Positions 28,051 through 36,955 of a stretch of DNA of 64,000 nt are shown here, piece after piece (position 1 is the first letter of the stretch; each line of letters begins with the position of its first letter). A model generated the notes under the pieces. It was not told the origin of the DNA and ran no database searches. It saw only the letters and a list, made by a program, of their open reading frames with translations. Made by a program: the position numbers and the translations under genes. Source of the DNA: Parvularcula sp. IMCC14364 (GTDB lineage: Bacteria; Pseudomonadota; Alphaproteobacteria; Caulobacterales; Parvularculaceae); assembly GCF_030758415.1 (NCBI RefSeq), contig NZ_CP132334.1, positions 2,554,001-2,618,000 on the forward strand, read 5' to 3'.

Positions 28051-28223
28051 TATTTTCTCCTGAGCAAAGACAGTTCGTTCAGGTGAACCTGCGCCAGCAG
28101 GATTAAGTGCAGGTAAAAACTGCATCTTTTTTACTCAGCTTCCGGATTTTTTTTCGTAACCAAATGATTAAAGTACCCCATATTTTCATACCTTGTTGAG
28201 ACAGGTGAAAGAGGTCTTAAATT

Positions 28224-29381
28224 TTATCCCCTCAGGCGCGCGATAAGTCGGCGCATGAAAGCCGTGCCAGCCTCGACCTGCGCCAGCGAAATGAACTCGT
28301 TCGGCTGATGCGCCTGGTCGATTGACCCGGGCCCGCAGATGACTGTATGAAAATTGGCTTCCTGAAACTGCCCGCCTTCAGTTGCGTAAGAGACAACCTC
28401 CGTGTGGTTCTGCCCGGTCAGCGCCTGCGCCAGCTCCACCGCCCTGTTGCCGGGTTTTGGCGCAAGATGCGGCGCGCGGGTCATCCAGTCGGTTGTGATG
28501 GCACAGCTCTCATGCTTTGCCCTCATTTCCGTTTCAACCTGCGTCATAAAAGACTGCACGCGCCCAAACACTTCCCCCACGTCATCCCCCGGCACACTGC
28601 GCATGTCCCAGTCAAACGAACAGGCACCCGCCATGATGTTCAGTTGCGTACCGCCCTGCACCACATTCACGGTCATGGTTGTGTGCGGCGGGTCAAATGT
28701 GCTGGCTGGCGGGGCATTCTCTTCCAGCTCCCGCGACAGTCCTTCAATGAAACTGATGATCCGTGCCGCCATCATCACGGCAGAGACACCACGATTTGCC
28801 TGACTTGAATGGGTCGTATACCCTGTAACTTGCGTCCTGAAAGAAGAGATGCCCTTGTGCCCGTCTATCACTTTCATCATTGTCGGCTCCCCAACAATCA
28901 CGGCTGAAGGCGCGGGGACTTCCCGGGCAATTTCATCAATCATATCCGGCGCTCCAAGGCAGCCAACTTCCTCATCATAGGAAAGCGCGAAGATCAGGGG
29001 ATGGGTCAAATTCGCTGCCAGCATTTCAGGCACCAGTGACAGACCGATCGCAGAGAACGCTTTCATGTCACATGTGCCCCGCCCGTAGAGCCGTCCGTCT
29101 TTTTCCGTCAGGACAAACGGGTCCGTCAGCCAGTCCTGCCCGGCTACGGGTACGACATCCGTATGACCTGACAGAACCACACCGCCTTCAACCGCTGGCC
29201 CGACAACCGCATAAAGATTTGTCTTGCTGCCATCCTCATTGGCCACACGTTTCGTCGTCACACCAAGTCCGTGCAGGTATGCCTCCACATCCTCCACGAG
29301 GCAGAGATTGGATTTCGAGGATGTCGTATCATGGGCAACAAGACGGGCGAGCCAGTCAATCTGGGGGGAAATATCTGTCAT
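28224..29381 (-). CDS. argE: Acetylornithine/acetylcitrulline deacetylase
   Basis: 385-aa M20-family zinc amidohydrolase. Motifs: VLSGHTDVVPVAGQ (metal His/Asp), YGRGTCDMKAF (bridging Asp), SYDEEVGCLGA (catalytic and metal Glu), VGEPTMM and the C-terminal CGPGSIDQAHQPNEFI. These match ArgE. Start ATG 29381 follows GGGGTGG; an upstream in-frame start at 29417 lacks support. The window also holds an N-acetylornithine carbamoyltransferase gene (32639-33649), whose product N-acetylcitrulline must be deacetylated by an ArgE-type enzyme, so acetylcitrulline may be the main substrate. Confidence 0.9.
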   Translation of the reverse strand: MTDISPQIDWLARLVAHDTTSSKSNLCLVEDVEAYLHGLGVTTKRVANEDGSKTNLYAVVGPAVEGGVVLSGHTDVVPVAGQDWLTDPFVLTEKDGRLYGRGTCDMKAFSAIGLSLVPEMLAANLTHPLIFALSYDEEVGCLGAPDMIDEIAREVPAPSAVIVGEPTMMKVIDGHKGISSFRTQVTGYTTHSSQANRGVSAVMMAARIISFIEGLSRELEENAPPASTFDPPHTTMTVNVVQGGTQLNIMAGACSFDWDMRSVPGDDVGEVFGRVQSFMTQVETEMRAKHESCAITTDWMTRAPHLAPKPGNRAVELAQALTGQNHTEVVSYATEGGQFQEANFHTVICGPGSIDQAHQPNEFISLAQVEAGTAFMRRLIARLRG

Positions 29382-29530
29382 GCACCACCCCTTAGCCCAG
29401 TGCACCACTTGCGTCACCTCACTTCCCGGAAAGAGCGGACCTTCGGGGGCCGCAAGGCAGGTTTTATTACAGGCATTATATTTGCCGTGAAATCTGCAGG
29501 CGCCTAGACTTGATAAAACGGGAGCAAATC

Positions 29531-30565
29531 ATGGCTATTTCGAACACTAACGTTACGCGGCGGTCATTCACTTATGGCGCAGCGCTTTGCCTAACCGGGA
29601 TGCCCGGCTTCAGCCGCGCCGCAGAGGCTGGTGAGACAAGCTGGCAGACCCGCGCGCCGCTGCCGCTCAAATTGCAGGAAATCTATCCGACCGTCCTGAA
29701 TGGCAAAATCCACCTGGCCGGTGGCTATATGGCAGAGGTTGATCGCATTACCGGCGTTTCGGATATGCACATCGTGTACGATCCTTCTCTGGACAAATGG
29801 GATCTCGCTGCCAGCTTACCCGAAGCGCGCCATCATCCCAATCTGGTTGGCCATCAAGGCAAGATATATGCCCTTGGTGGCTTTAAGGCACTGACGGCGC
29901 AGGAGCGCTGGGCAGCACAGGATCAAAGCTGGGTGTATACGCCCGGTGGCGATCAGTGGGATACGCTGACGCCAGCCCCTGAGGTGCACGGAGAGACAGT
30001 CTGCGCCAGCATCGGCGATCTGATCCATGTGGTGGGCGGGCGCAAACCGGGCGGCGACAGGAACCAGACCTGGAATGATCATGTGGATACAGACAGACAT
30101 CTTGTGTTCAACCCGGCCACTGATCAGTGGCAGCGTGCGGCCCCTGCCCTTACCAGACGCAACAGCGCCGCAGGCGTTGTCATTGATGGACTGCTGTATG
30201 TCGCTGGCGGGCGCACGGTTACCGGCGGGAACGTGACGGACCTAGAAATTTACGACCCGGTGGAGGATCGCTGGCGCACTGGCAGCCCGATGCCGCAGGG
30301 TCAGGGCGGTCTTGCTGCTGCCACTGTACAGGGGCGTCTTTATGCTTTTGGGGGCGAGTATTTCAATAATGGCGGCGGTGTTTACCGCGAATGCTGGGTT
30401 TATGATCCGCAAACAGATGAATGGGCAGCTTCAACCGACATGCGCACTCCCCGTCATGGCCTTGGCGGGGTGGCGATCGACGGCTGGATTTATGCCATCG
30501 GCGGCGCAACGCAAGCAGGCGGGGTCGGCACCAGCAACCTCCTGGAGCGCTTTCGCCCCACATAA
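29531..30565 (+). CDS. Exported kelch-repeat protein
   Basis: 344-aa beta-propeller protein. A twin-arginine signal (NVTRRSFTYGAALCLTG) suggests Tat export in folded form. About six kelch repeats follow, each with a Gly pair and W/Y spacing (KIHLAGGYM, KIYALGGFK, IHVVGGRKP, LYVAGGRTV, LYAFGGEYF, IYAIGGATQ). Possible relatives include NanM-type mutarotases, but no active-site assignment can be made. Start ATG 29531 has GGGAG 7-8 nt upstream; TTG 29510 is an extension. Divergent from argE. Confidence 0.78.
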   Translation: MAISNTNVTRRSFTYGAALCLTGMPGFSRAAEAGETSWQTRAPLPLKLQEIYPTVLNGKIHLAGGYMAEVDRITGVSDMHIVYDPSLDKWDLAASLPEARHHPNLVGHQGKIYALGGFKALTAQERWAAQDQSWVYTPGGDQWDTLTPAPEVHGETVCASIGDLIHVVGGRKPGGDRNQTWNDHVDTDRHLVFNPATDQWQRAAPALTRRNSAAGVVIDGLLYVAGGRTVTGGNVTDLEIYDPVEDRWRTGSPMPQGQGGLAAATVQGRLYAFGGEYFNNGGGVYRECWVYDPQTDEWAASTDMRTPRHGLGGVAIDGWIYAIGGATQAGGVGTSNLLERFRPT

Positions 30566-30656
30566 TTCATGCCCACCATCAGCAGCGCCAACTGCGCAAG
30601 CATTTTGACAGTCCGAGCCCATGGGTCATAGCCTCCCGCAAACAAGGAGATACCTC

Positions 30657-31106
30657 ATGAACATGCGCGACGCGATGAAAATACAGCTGATTGAAATGGT
30701 GCCATTTGCCAAAAGCATTGGTGTCGTCCTGACCGACATGGGGGACGGCACCGCAGAGGGCACGCTTGAGTTAAGGCCTGACTTGATGAACCACATCCAG
30801 ACGATGCACGCAGGCGTCATGTACTCCCTCGGCGAGACGGTTTCTGGCGCAGCCATGACCGGCGCTTTCGCTGATCAGATTCTTGGCCTGACCCCGGTCG
30901 CCGCTGAAGCCAGCATTCAATATACAAAAAAAGCGAAGGGCGGTCTGCGCGCAACCGGCAAAACCGACCAGAGTGGCGAGACTTTACGGGCGCTTGTGGA
31001 AAAAGACGGCAAGGCCCGTTTCAGGGTCACGGTCACATTCTTCGATGAAACAGATGCCGAAGTCGGCAATATGAATGTTGAATGGGCAATCCGGAAAAAC
31101 GGCTGA
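30657..31106 (+). CDS. Hotdog-fold PaaI/DUF4442-type thioesterase
   Basis: 149-aa single hotdog domain, probable acyl-CoA thioesterase. Visible features: NHIQTMHAGVMYSLGETVSG, the turn and helix carrying the usual catalytic acidic residue, AEASIQYTKKAKG and RFRVTVTFFDE. ATG 30657 is selected because AAGGAG lies 7 nt upstream; the frame extends to 30621 without support. It follows the kelch gene by 91 bp and may be cotranscribed. Substrate unknown. Confidence 0.72.
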   Translation: MNMRDAMKIQLIEMVPFAKSIGVVLTDMGDGTAEGTLELRPDLMNHIQTMHAGVMYSLGETVSGAAMTGAFADQILGLTPVAAEASIQYTKKAKGGLRATGKTDQSGETLRALVEKDGKARFRVTVTFFDETDAEVGNMNVEWAIRKNG

Positions 31107-31421
31107 GTCTCGCTAAATTAATACCAGTAAAAGCAACATCTTGCGCCGCGCCCTGCGCACTCATGCGAGCCACACACGACCAGAGCCCCGGTTTCAGGCT
31201 GTGACGCACATCACAGACCATTGCCCACGCACCAGCTAGTATCAGATACAGGAACAAGTCTTCCCTGATTGTTCCTGCTGACACCTTGCCAGTCGGGCAC
31301 TGCCCTGTATTCGTCTGGCTGGCAACAGATAGCCGGGAACGGGACAGCCCTCGAATTCAGGCTGTGCACCACCTGCCACTTGAAAACGAACCCTTCCCGG
31401 CTCATCTGGTCTGCACGATAC
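31107..31421. other. 315-bp gap between convergent genes
   Basis: No coding region recognised. It contains a perfect 9-bp inverted repeat CAGGAACAA-N11-TTGTTCCTG (31249-31277) and, further right, TTGCCAG/CTGGCAA arms. Neither hairpin has a U-run, so they are at best weak transcription end signals for the thioesterase (plus) and aspartyl protease (minus) genes. Confidence 0.5.
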
Positions 31422-32513
31422 CTACTCCACCATCACCTCGGGCATGACCGTCACGGATTGTTCCACGCCCTCCCGGCGATAAACCAGTTTCACGGGACGC
31501 GGCGCAGCACCGACCTGACTACAGCCACGGTCAAAAACAGGCTGGTCATTGATAGAGGTGATGACATCACCTGATTGCAGGCCCGCCCCCATGGCTGCAC
31601 TGCCCGGAAAGACGTCGCCCACAAGCAGACCGTCTTTACTCACTGTCATGTTCGCGCCGAGGCCATAATCGGACGGAAAGCTGATCGGTGTATCTTCAGG
31701 GCGCGTAATCCGGACCCGCCTGTTCGGCACGTCAAATGTCCAGACGAAATGCCGCATCACCTGTTCGCCGATCAACTCCGTGCGCGGAAACCCGTGCAGG
31801 ATCGGCTGGGGCAAATCATAGCCGCCAATGCGCGCAGTGCCGTCAAAACGGGCGCTTGAAATATATTCAACCCGGTCAAGCCGCTGCGCAACCCGCGTTG
31901 GCACCGGCTCTGTCAGCGTATCGTATCGCTCCAGCCGGTTGACCCCGAACGATGTACCAGACCCGGAGTCGATCAGCATACGACGCTTGCGCCCGTCAAA
32001 ATACACATCCAGCCAGGGGCGTTTGTCCGGGCCGCGTGTTGAAAAGACTTCCCGGTTGTCTGGTGACGGCAGGCTCATGTCGGTTGTTACCCGCATTTCT
32101 CCCGCCGGATAATCCAGTGTCAGCAGGAATTTCTGGAACGTGTCATATCCCATGATGCCATCAATAGGTCGACCAAACGCCCCGATGATATGATCCAGCT
32201 CCTGCACCCGTGCCCGAAAGACATTGAACTTCAGCGCCCCTGAGCGCGCATCACTCATCCGCGCCGTTTGCCCGGGTTTGACAAGGGTGGTCGAAACCCG
32301 CGCGATAGAATCGGGGTCAACAATAGTACGTGAGGCGCCTGTGTCATAAATGAACCAGAGCGTTGAGTCTTCCCGTTCCTCATTCAGGGTGACGGGGACC
32401 AGAAAATAGCCACGGCATAATTCGCCCGGCACAACATAGTCGTCGGCAAAGGCCGCCGGAGAAAGCAGAAGGGAAAGAAAAAAGGCCGCGACATACCTGA
32501 TGAGTGGAAACAT
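31422..32513 (-). CDS. Periplasmic retropepsin-like aspartyl protease with PDZ domain
   Basis: 363-aa exported protein. The signal peptide (FPLIRYVAAFFLSLLLSPAA) ends near residue 23. Two retropepsin-like lobes follow with FIYDTGASRTIV and RMLIDSGSGTSFG, the DTG/DSG active-site motifs, so a single chain carries both aspartates. The C-terminal ~85 residues resemble a PDZ domain (DGLLVGDVFPGSAAMGAGL, SGDVITSINDQPV). ATG 32513 with GAGGG upstream is preferred to the longer frame from 32573. Role inferred: regulated proteolysis in the periplasm. Divergent from the carbamoyltransferase gene. Confidence 0.78.
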   Translation of the reverse strand: MFPLIRYVAAFFLSLLLSPAAFADDYVVPGELCRGYFLVPVTLNEEREDSTLWFIYDTGASRTIVDPDSIARVSTTLVKPGQTARMSDARSGALKFNVFRARVQELDHIIGAFGRPIDGIMGYDTFQKFLLTLDYPAGEMRVTTDMSLPSPDNREVFSTRGPDKRPWLDVYFDGRKRRMLIDSGSGTSFGVNRLERYDTLTEPVPTRVAQRLDRVEYISSARFDGTARIGGYDLPQPILHGFPRTELIGEQVMRHFVWTFDVPNRRVRITRPEDTPISFPSDYGLGANMTVSKDGLLVGDVFPGSAAMGAGLQSGDVITSINDQPVFDRGCSQVGAAPRPVKLVYRREGVEQSVTVMPEVMVE

Positions 32514-32638
32514 AAATACCCTCACTAATCCTGAACACGCCCTCACGCACCCTATCAGCAGGTAAACCGGCACAGCAAGGTTTTACTTGTCGGCCACACT
32601 TGGTATCGTCCTGCTTCCTTCGCGGTCAGGAACCATTC

Positions 32639-33649
32639 ATGAAACACTTTCTCAATACCGGGGACTATACGCGCAATGAGTTGCAGGCAATGCTTGATGA
32701 TGCCCGCCGCCTGAAAGAGTCCCCTTATGGCAAGGCGCTTGAAGGCAAGACTGTCGCACTCCTGTTCCTCAATAACTCCCTGCGTACACGCACCTCTTTT
32801 GATGTGGGCGCACAGCAACTGGGCGGCCATGCCGTGGTACTGTCCCCATCGGGCGGCATGTGGCCACTTGAGTTTGAAGATGGCGTGGTCATGGATGGTG
32901 AAGCTGAAGAACATGTCGCGGAAGCCGCCGGCGTTCTGTCTCGCTATTGTGACATCATCGGCATACGCGCCTTCCCGAAATTTATCGACTGGCAGGTAGA
33001 CCGACAGGACAGGATTCTGAACAGCTTCGCCAAATATGCCAGCGTACCGGTGATCAACATGGAAACCATCACCCACCCCTGTCAGGAAATGGCCCATATT
33101 CTCACGCTGCAGGAACATTTTGAGAAACAGGGGCGCGGCGCGCTTGATGGCAAGAAATTTGTCCTGACCTGGACCTATCACCCCAAGCCCCTGAACACCG
33201 CTGTTGCAAATTCTGCGCTCGTTATTGCAGCCAAGTTCGGCATGGATGTGACGCTGCTCTGCCCCACGCCGGAATACATTCTGGACGAGCGCTATATGTC
33301 ACAGGCGCGGGCTGATGCAGAGGCTCAGGGGCACACTGTCACCATCTCGCATGACATCACCGACGCCTATCAGGGCGCTGATGTCATTTACGCCAAAAGC
33401 TGGGGCGCCTTGCCCTATTTCGGCAACTGGGAGCCGGAAAAACCGATCCGCGACGCCCACAAGCATTTCATCGTCGATGAACCGAAAATGGCGCTGACCA
33501 ATGAGGCACTCGTCAGCCATTGCCTGCCCATGCGCCGGAACGTGAAGATGACCGACGCCGTATTCGACTCGCCCGCCTGTATCGCCTATGATGAAGCGGA
33601 AAACCGCCTGCATGTGCAAAAAGCAATCATGAAGGCGCTGGTGCGTTAG
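32639..33649 (+). CDS. argF': N-acetylornithine carbamoyltransferase
   Basis: 336-aa transcarbamylase that transfers carbamoyl phosphate to N-acetyl-L-ornithine, giving N-acetylcitrulline in arginine synthesis. It matches the Xanthomonas AOTCase rather than ordinary OTCase: NNSLRTRTSF replaces STRTR, and LVFxN-like FLNNS, RAFPKFIDW, INMETITHPCQEMAH, LTWTYHPKPLNTAVANSAL, WGALPYFGNWEPEKPIRD and SHCLPMRRNVK are nearly family-specific. In MDGEAEEH, Glu90 corresponds to the Glu (92 in Xanthomonas) that distinguishes acetyl- from succinyl-ornithine enzymes. ATG 32639 follows AGGA. A periplasmic protein gene follows 10 bp later. Confidence 0.92.
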   Translation: MKHFLNTGDYTRNELQAMLDDARRLKESPYGKALEGKTVALLFLNNSLRTRTSFDVGAQQLGGHAVVLSPSGGMWPLEFEDGVVMDGEAEEHVAEAAGVLSRYCDIIGIRAFPKFIDWQVDRQDRILNSFAKYASVPVINMETITHPCQEMAHILTLQEHFEKQGRGALDGKKFVLTWTYHPKPLNTAVANSALVIAAKFGMDVTLLCPTPEYILDERYMSQARADAEAQGHTVTISHDITDAYQGADVIYAKSWGALPYFGNWEPEKPIRDAHKHFIVDEPKMALTNEALVSHCLPMRRNVKMTDAVFDSPACIAYDEAENRLHVQKAIMKALVR

Positions 33650-33659
33650 GAGTTGTAAG

Positions 33660-34004
33660 ATGGTTTTCCCGATCCTGTTTGCCGGAATGGCCTTTGTGAC
33701 AATGGCGCAGGCCGATACCCCTGACGCCAGTTCCACTGACCCACGTAGCTCTGAAGCAGGAGCCCCAACACTCGAAGAACTGTGCACACAATATGAGACT
33801 CTGTCGGATCAGCTGACGCAGGACTATGCCGCAATTCAACAGGCCACCCTGCAAGCTGAACGCGAAGAAAACCTGCTGCCGGAAATCAAGGCCAATTCGA
33901 CCTATACAAAAACCCGCATCGCCTTCAAGGATGTCGTGACGGAACTTGGCACTCGCAGTTGCCCGGTTGATCTGGACTCGGATTTTCCGCCACTGGTGGA
34001 ATAG
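33660..34004 (+). CDS. Small secreted protein of unknown function
   Basis: 114-aa protein with an N-terminal signal peptide (MVFPILFAGMAFVTMAQA) and a predicted helical mature part rich in Glu/Gln with two cysteines (EELCTQYE, TRSCPVDL) that may pair. No family recognised. GGAG precedes the ATG by 7 nt. It lies 10 bp after the carbamoyltransferase gene and 7 bp before the ATP-grasp gene, so the three are probably one transcript; no functional link is obvious. Confidence 0.6.
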   Translation: MVFPILFAGMAFVTMAQADTPDASSTDPRSSEAGAPTLEELCTQYETLSDQLTQDYAAIQQATLQAEREENLLPEIKANSTYTKTRIAFKDVVTELGTRSCPVDLDSDFPPLVE

Positions 34005-34011
34005 ACTTCCC

Positions 34012-34866
34012 ATGCACATTACCCTGGTGACCTGCCTGGAAATGCCAGCGCTGATCCCGGAAGACGCATTGTTCCGCACAGCTCTTGAAACCCGTGGAGC
34101 AACCGTTTCCATCGCTCCCTGGAACGGTCCTTTTTCGCCATTTCAGAAAACAGATCTGGTGGTCATCCGCACACCATGGGATTACACAGCGCACGCCACT
34201 AAGTTCAAACGCTGGCTTGACGATCTTGAGGCAGATAACATGCCTGTCAGCAATCCTGTGCCCTTGATGCGCTGGAACATGAACAAGACCTATCTCATGG
34301 ACCTGCAGAAGAAGGGCGCGCCCTTGCCGCCGACCCTGGTCGCCAGGCCAGAAGTTGCAGAGATTCAAGCAGCAGCGGCAAATCTTGGGCTTGAAGAAAT
34401 GGTCATCAAGCCGATCATCAGCGCCAGCAGCAAGGGGCTGGCCCGGCTGGCCACGCACAACACGAGAATGCTCGAGCAGGCCTTGACGGGCATCACCTGC
34501 GACATGCTGGTGCAGGCATTGGTGCCGGAGATTGAAACACTGGGAGAAACCTCTCTTGTGTTCCTTGCGGGTGAATTTTCACACGCCGTTTGCAAACGCC
34601 CCAAGGCAGGTGACATCCGCTGTCAGGAAGAGTTTGGCGGCAGCGCCGAATTGGTCACGCCCCCATCATGGGCTGTTGCCAGGGCGAAAGAGCTCCTCAC
34701 ACTCCTCCCTGCTCCCGCTGATTATGCCCGCGTTGATGTTATCATCCGCGCGGATGATCTGATCCTGATGGAAATTGAACTGATCGAGCCAGAGTTGTTC
34801 TTCCGCCTCGCCCCTGAAGCCGCAGAGCTTTTCGCAAGACAGATTACGCAGGGCCGTCAGGCCTGA
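34012..34866 (+). CDS. ATP-grasp domain protein (RimK/glutathione synthetase-like)
   Basis: 284-aa probable ATP-dependent carboxylate-amine ligase. The N-terminal pre-ATP-grasp part (HITLVTCLEMPAL, VVIRTPWDYT) is followed by ATP-binding sequence (EEMVIKPIISASSKGLARL) and the C-terminal metal-binding stretch ADYARVDVIIRADDLILMEI. The layout resembles DcsG-like and prokaryotic glutathione synthetase-like ATP-grasp proteins; substrate cannot be assigned. ATG 34012 gives a compact protein beginning at the first beta strand; the frame extends upstream into the previous gene without reason to use it. Confidence 0.7.
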   Translation: MHITLVTCLEMPALIPEDALFRTALETRGATVSIAPWNGPFSPFQKTDLVVIRTPWDYTAHATKFKRWLDDLEADNMPVSNPVPLMRWNMNKTYLMDLQKKGAPLPPTLVARPEVAEIQAAAANLGLEEMVIKPIISASSKGLARLATHNTRMLEQALTGITCDMLVQALVPEIETLGETSLVFLAGEFSHAVCKRPKAGDIRCQEEFGGSAELVTPPSWAVARAKELLTLLPAPADYARVDVIIRADDLILMEIELIEPELFFRLAPEAAELFARQITQGRQA

Positions 34867-34958
34867 GGGCAGGTTGCCGGAACAACTGAGTGTTCTGCTT
34901 GTCAAAAAGCGGCAGCCCGCACAAGGTGGGTAAAAAATGAAGACAGGGAGATTTACGG

Positions 34959-35744
34959 ATGACCGACTACAGAAACCTTTTTGACATTTCAGGCAAAACC
35001 GCCGTTGTCACCGGCGGTACGCGCGGCATTGGTGAAATGATCGCAACCGGCTTTGTGAATATGGGCGTGAAAACATATGTCACGTCACGCAAGGCAGATG
35101 CCTGCGCGGCCATTCAGGAAAAACTCGGTTGTGAAGCTGCTCCCTTCGACCTGTCAGAAAACGAAGGGGTGAATGCCTTTGGTGACTGGATTGCCGCGCG
35201 CGAAGACAAGATTGATATTCTCATCAACAATGCCGGCGCGCTCTGGGCGGAACCACTTGAGACATATACTGAAGAAGGCTGGGACCGGACGATTGACCTC
35301 AATGTGAAGTCAATCTTTTTCCTCACCCAGAAACTCCTGCCTCAACTCCGGGCAGCCGCAAAAGACAATGGCACCGCGCGCGTTATCAATATCGGCTCGG
35401 TAGAAGGCCTGACAACACCCGTCTGGGAAAACTACGCCTATCCAATCTCGAAGGCAGCCGTGCACCAGATGACCAAAGTGCTGGCCAACAAGCTGGCGAA
35501 AGACCAGATCACTGTGAACGCCATTGCGCCGGGACCATTTGAGAGCAAGATGACAGCTTTTGTTCTCGGCAGCGACCAGGGCAAGTCTGCCGTTGGTTCC
35601 GCGATGCCACTGGGCCGCATTGGTCAACCCGAAGACATCATCGGTTTGTCGGCATTCCTTTCCTCACCAGCAGCCAATTATATCACAGGCACTGTGATCC
35701 CGCTGGATGGTGGATTTGTGATCGGGGCAAAAAGCTGGGATTGA
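34959..35744 (+). CDS. SDR-family oxidoreductase (RhlG/FabG-like)
   Basis: 261-aa classical short-chain dehydrogenase. NADP(H)-binding loop VVTGGTRGIGEMIA, NNAGALW, catalytic Ser in INIGSVEG and catalytic Tyr/Lys in YPISKAAVHQM are all present; the C-terminal NAIAPGPFESKM and GTVIPLDGGFVIGAK are also typical. Closest by eye to RhlG-like 3-oxoacyl reductases, but substrate is open. It is followed 33 bp later by the GST-like gene, so a redox or detoxification pair is plausible. Confidence 0.85.
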   Translation: MTDYRNLFDISGKTAVVTGGTRGIGEMIATGFVNMGVKTYVTSRKADACAAIQEKLGCEAAPFDLSENEGVNAFGDWIAAREDKIDILINNAGALWAEPLETYTEEGWDRTIDLNVKSIFFLTQKLLPQLRAAAKDNGTARVINIGSVEGLTTPVWENYAYPISKAAVHQMTKVLANKLAKDQITVNAIAPGPFESKMTAFVLGSDQGKSAVGSAMPLGRIGQPEDIIGLSAFLSSPAANYITGTVIPLDGGFVIGAKSWD

Positions 35745-35777
35745 TCAGCATACAGCTTGAAGGCAGGCAGGTTTCTG

Positions 35778-36872
35778 ATGACTGACAGCTACACTCTTTA
35801 TGGTCAGGAAATCTCCCTGTTTACCGGCAAGGCGCGTGCTTATCTGCGCTGGAAAGGCGTGCCCTTTGAGGAAATCCGCTCAACCATGGCGGTCTACACG
35901 TCCACAATCGTGCCAAGGGTCGGATATCCGATCATCCCGATTGTGACCACGCCTGAAGACGAGACTCTGCAGGACACAACAATCATCATTGACTGGTTTG
36001 AGGAAAAACTTGGCGGTCCGTCCGTGTACCCCTCTACGCCGAAGCAGAAACTTGCTGCCTTGCTGCTCGAAATCTATGGCGATGACTGGCTGGTTATCCC
36101 GGCCATGCATTATCGCTGGCAGTACAACCGCGACTGGGCAATGGCACAGTTCGGCAAGAATGCCATGCCCGAAGCCACAGAGGCAGACCAGTTGGCTCTT
36201 GGCGAAAAATTGTCAGAGAAGTTTCGCGGCTTCTGTTTGCCCCTTGGCATCACCGAGGAAACAGCGCCGGCCATAGAGCAATCCTATGAGGCGCTGCTGC
36301 ACGATCTTGATGCTCATTTTGCTGACTATCCCTATCTGTTTGGCACGCGCCCCTCTATCGGGGATTTTGGCCTGACAGGCCCATTATATGCGCATCAGTA
36401 TCGCGACCCCGCTTCTCGACGGATCATGGAAGAGCACGGGCCGAATGTCGCGCGCTGGGCAGAACGGATTCAGGAGCCGGCTGAACCGCTGAGCGGAGCG
36501 TTCCTGCCTGACGATGAAATACCACAGACGCTTCTGCCGGTTCTGAAGCGCATGATGGCAGAGCAACTTCCCGTTCTGGCCAGCACTGTCAGCCATCTTG
36601 ATACATGGTTACAGGAAAACCCGGATACTGACATTCCGCGCGGCATCGGCTTTCACGACTTCAGTGTGGAGGGCGTTACAGGCACCCGCGTCATCATGAC
36701 GTACACGCAATGGATGCTGCAACGGGCGCTCGGGTTTTATCACAGTTTGGTGGGCGATGAGAAACAGTCGGCAGATGAGCTGCTGGCGTCTGTTGGCGGT
36801 ACCGCCCTGACACAAATCACGATCAATCAGCCATTGACCATCGAAAACTACCGCCTGACGCGGGCATCCTGA
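35778..36872 (+). CDS. Glutathione S-transferase-like protein
   Basis: 364-aa protein with an N-terminal thioredoxin-like GST domain (YTLYGQEISLFTGKARAYLR, VPRVGYPIIPIV with the cis-Pro region, TTIIIDWFEE) and a long C-terminal helical part containing FGTRPSIGDFGLTGPLYAH, the GST C-domain signature. It is much longer than standard ~210-aa GSTs, having an extra ~150 residues of unknown fold (FHDFSVEGVTGTRVIMTYTQ). No obvious catalytic Cys or Ser was assigned. Start ATG 35778 has GGCAGG upstream. Likely cotranscribed with the SDR. Confidence 0.72.
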   Translation: MTDSYTLYGQEISLFTGKARAYLRWKGVPFEEIRSTMAVYTSTIVPRVGYPIIPIVTTPEDETLQDTTIIIDWFEEKLGGPSVYPSTPKQKLAALLLEIYGDDWLVIPAMHYRWQYNRDWAMAQFGKNAMPEATEADQLALGEKLSEKFRGFCLPLGITEETAPAIEQSYEALLHDLDAHFADYPYLFGTRPSIGDFGLTGPLYAHQYRDPASRRIMEEHGPNVARWAERIQEPAEPLSGAFLPDDEIPQTLLPVLKRMMAEQLPVLASTVSHLDTWLQENPDTDIPRGIGFHDFSVEGVTGTRVIMTYTQWMLQRALGFYHSLVGDEKQSADELLASVGGTALTQITINQPLTIENYRLTRAS

Positions 36873-36891
36873 AAGCTGCAAGCCTGACTTG

Positions 36892-36932
36892 CCTGTATTC
36901 TGGCCCTGTATTCTGGCCGCATATTCTGGCCC
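36892..36932. repeat. Three imperfect 13-14 bp tandem repeats
   Basis: CCTGTATTCTGGC occurs at 36892-36904 and 36905-36917 (phase shifted by one C), followed by GCATATTCTGGCC at 36919-36931. They sit between the GST-like gene stop (36872) and the metH1 palindrome. Confidence 0.7.
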
Positions 36933-36955
36933 GGGGCCTCTGGCCGGATGCTTGC

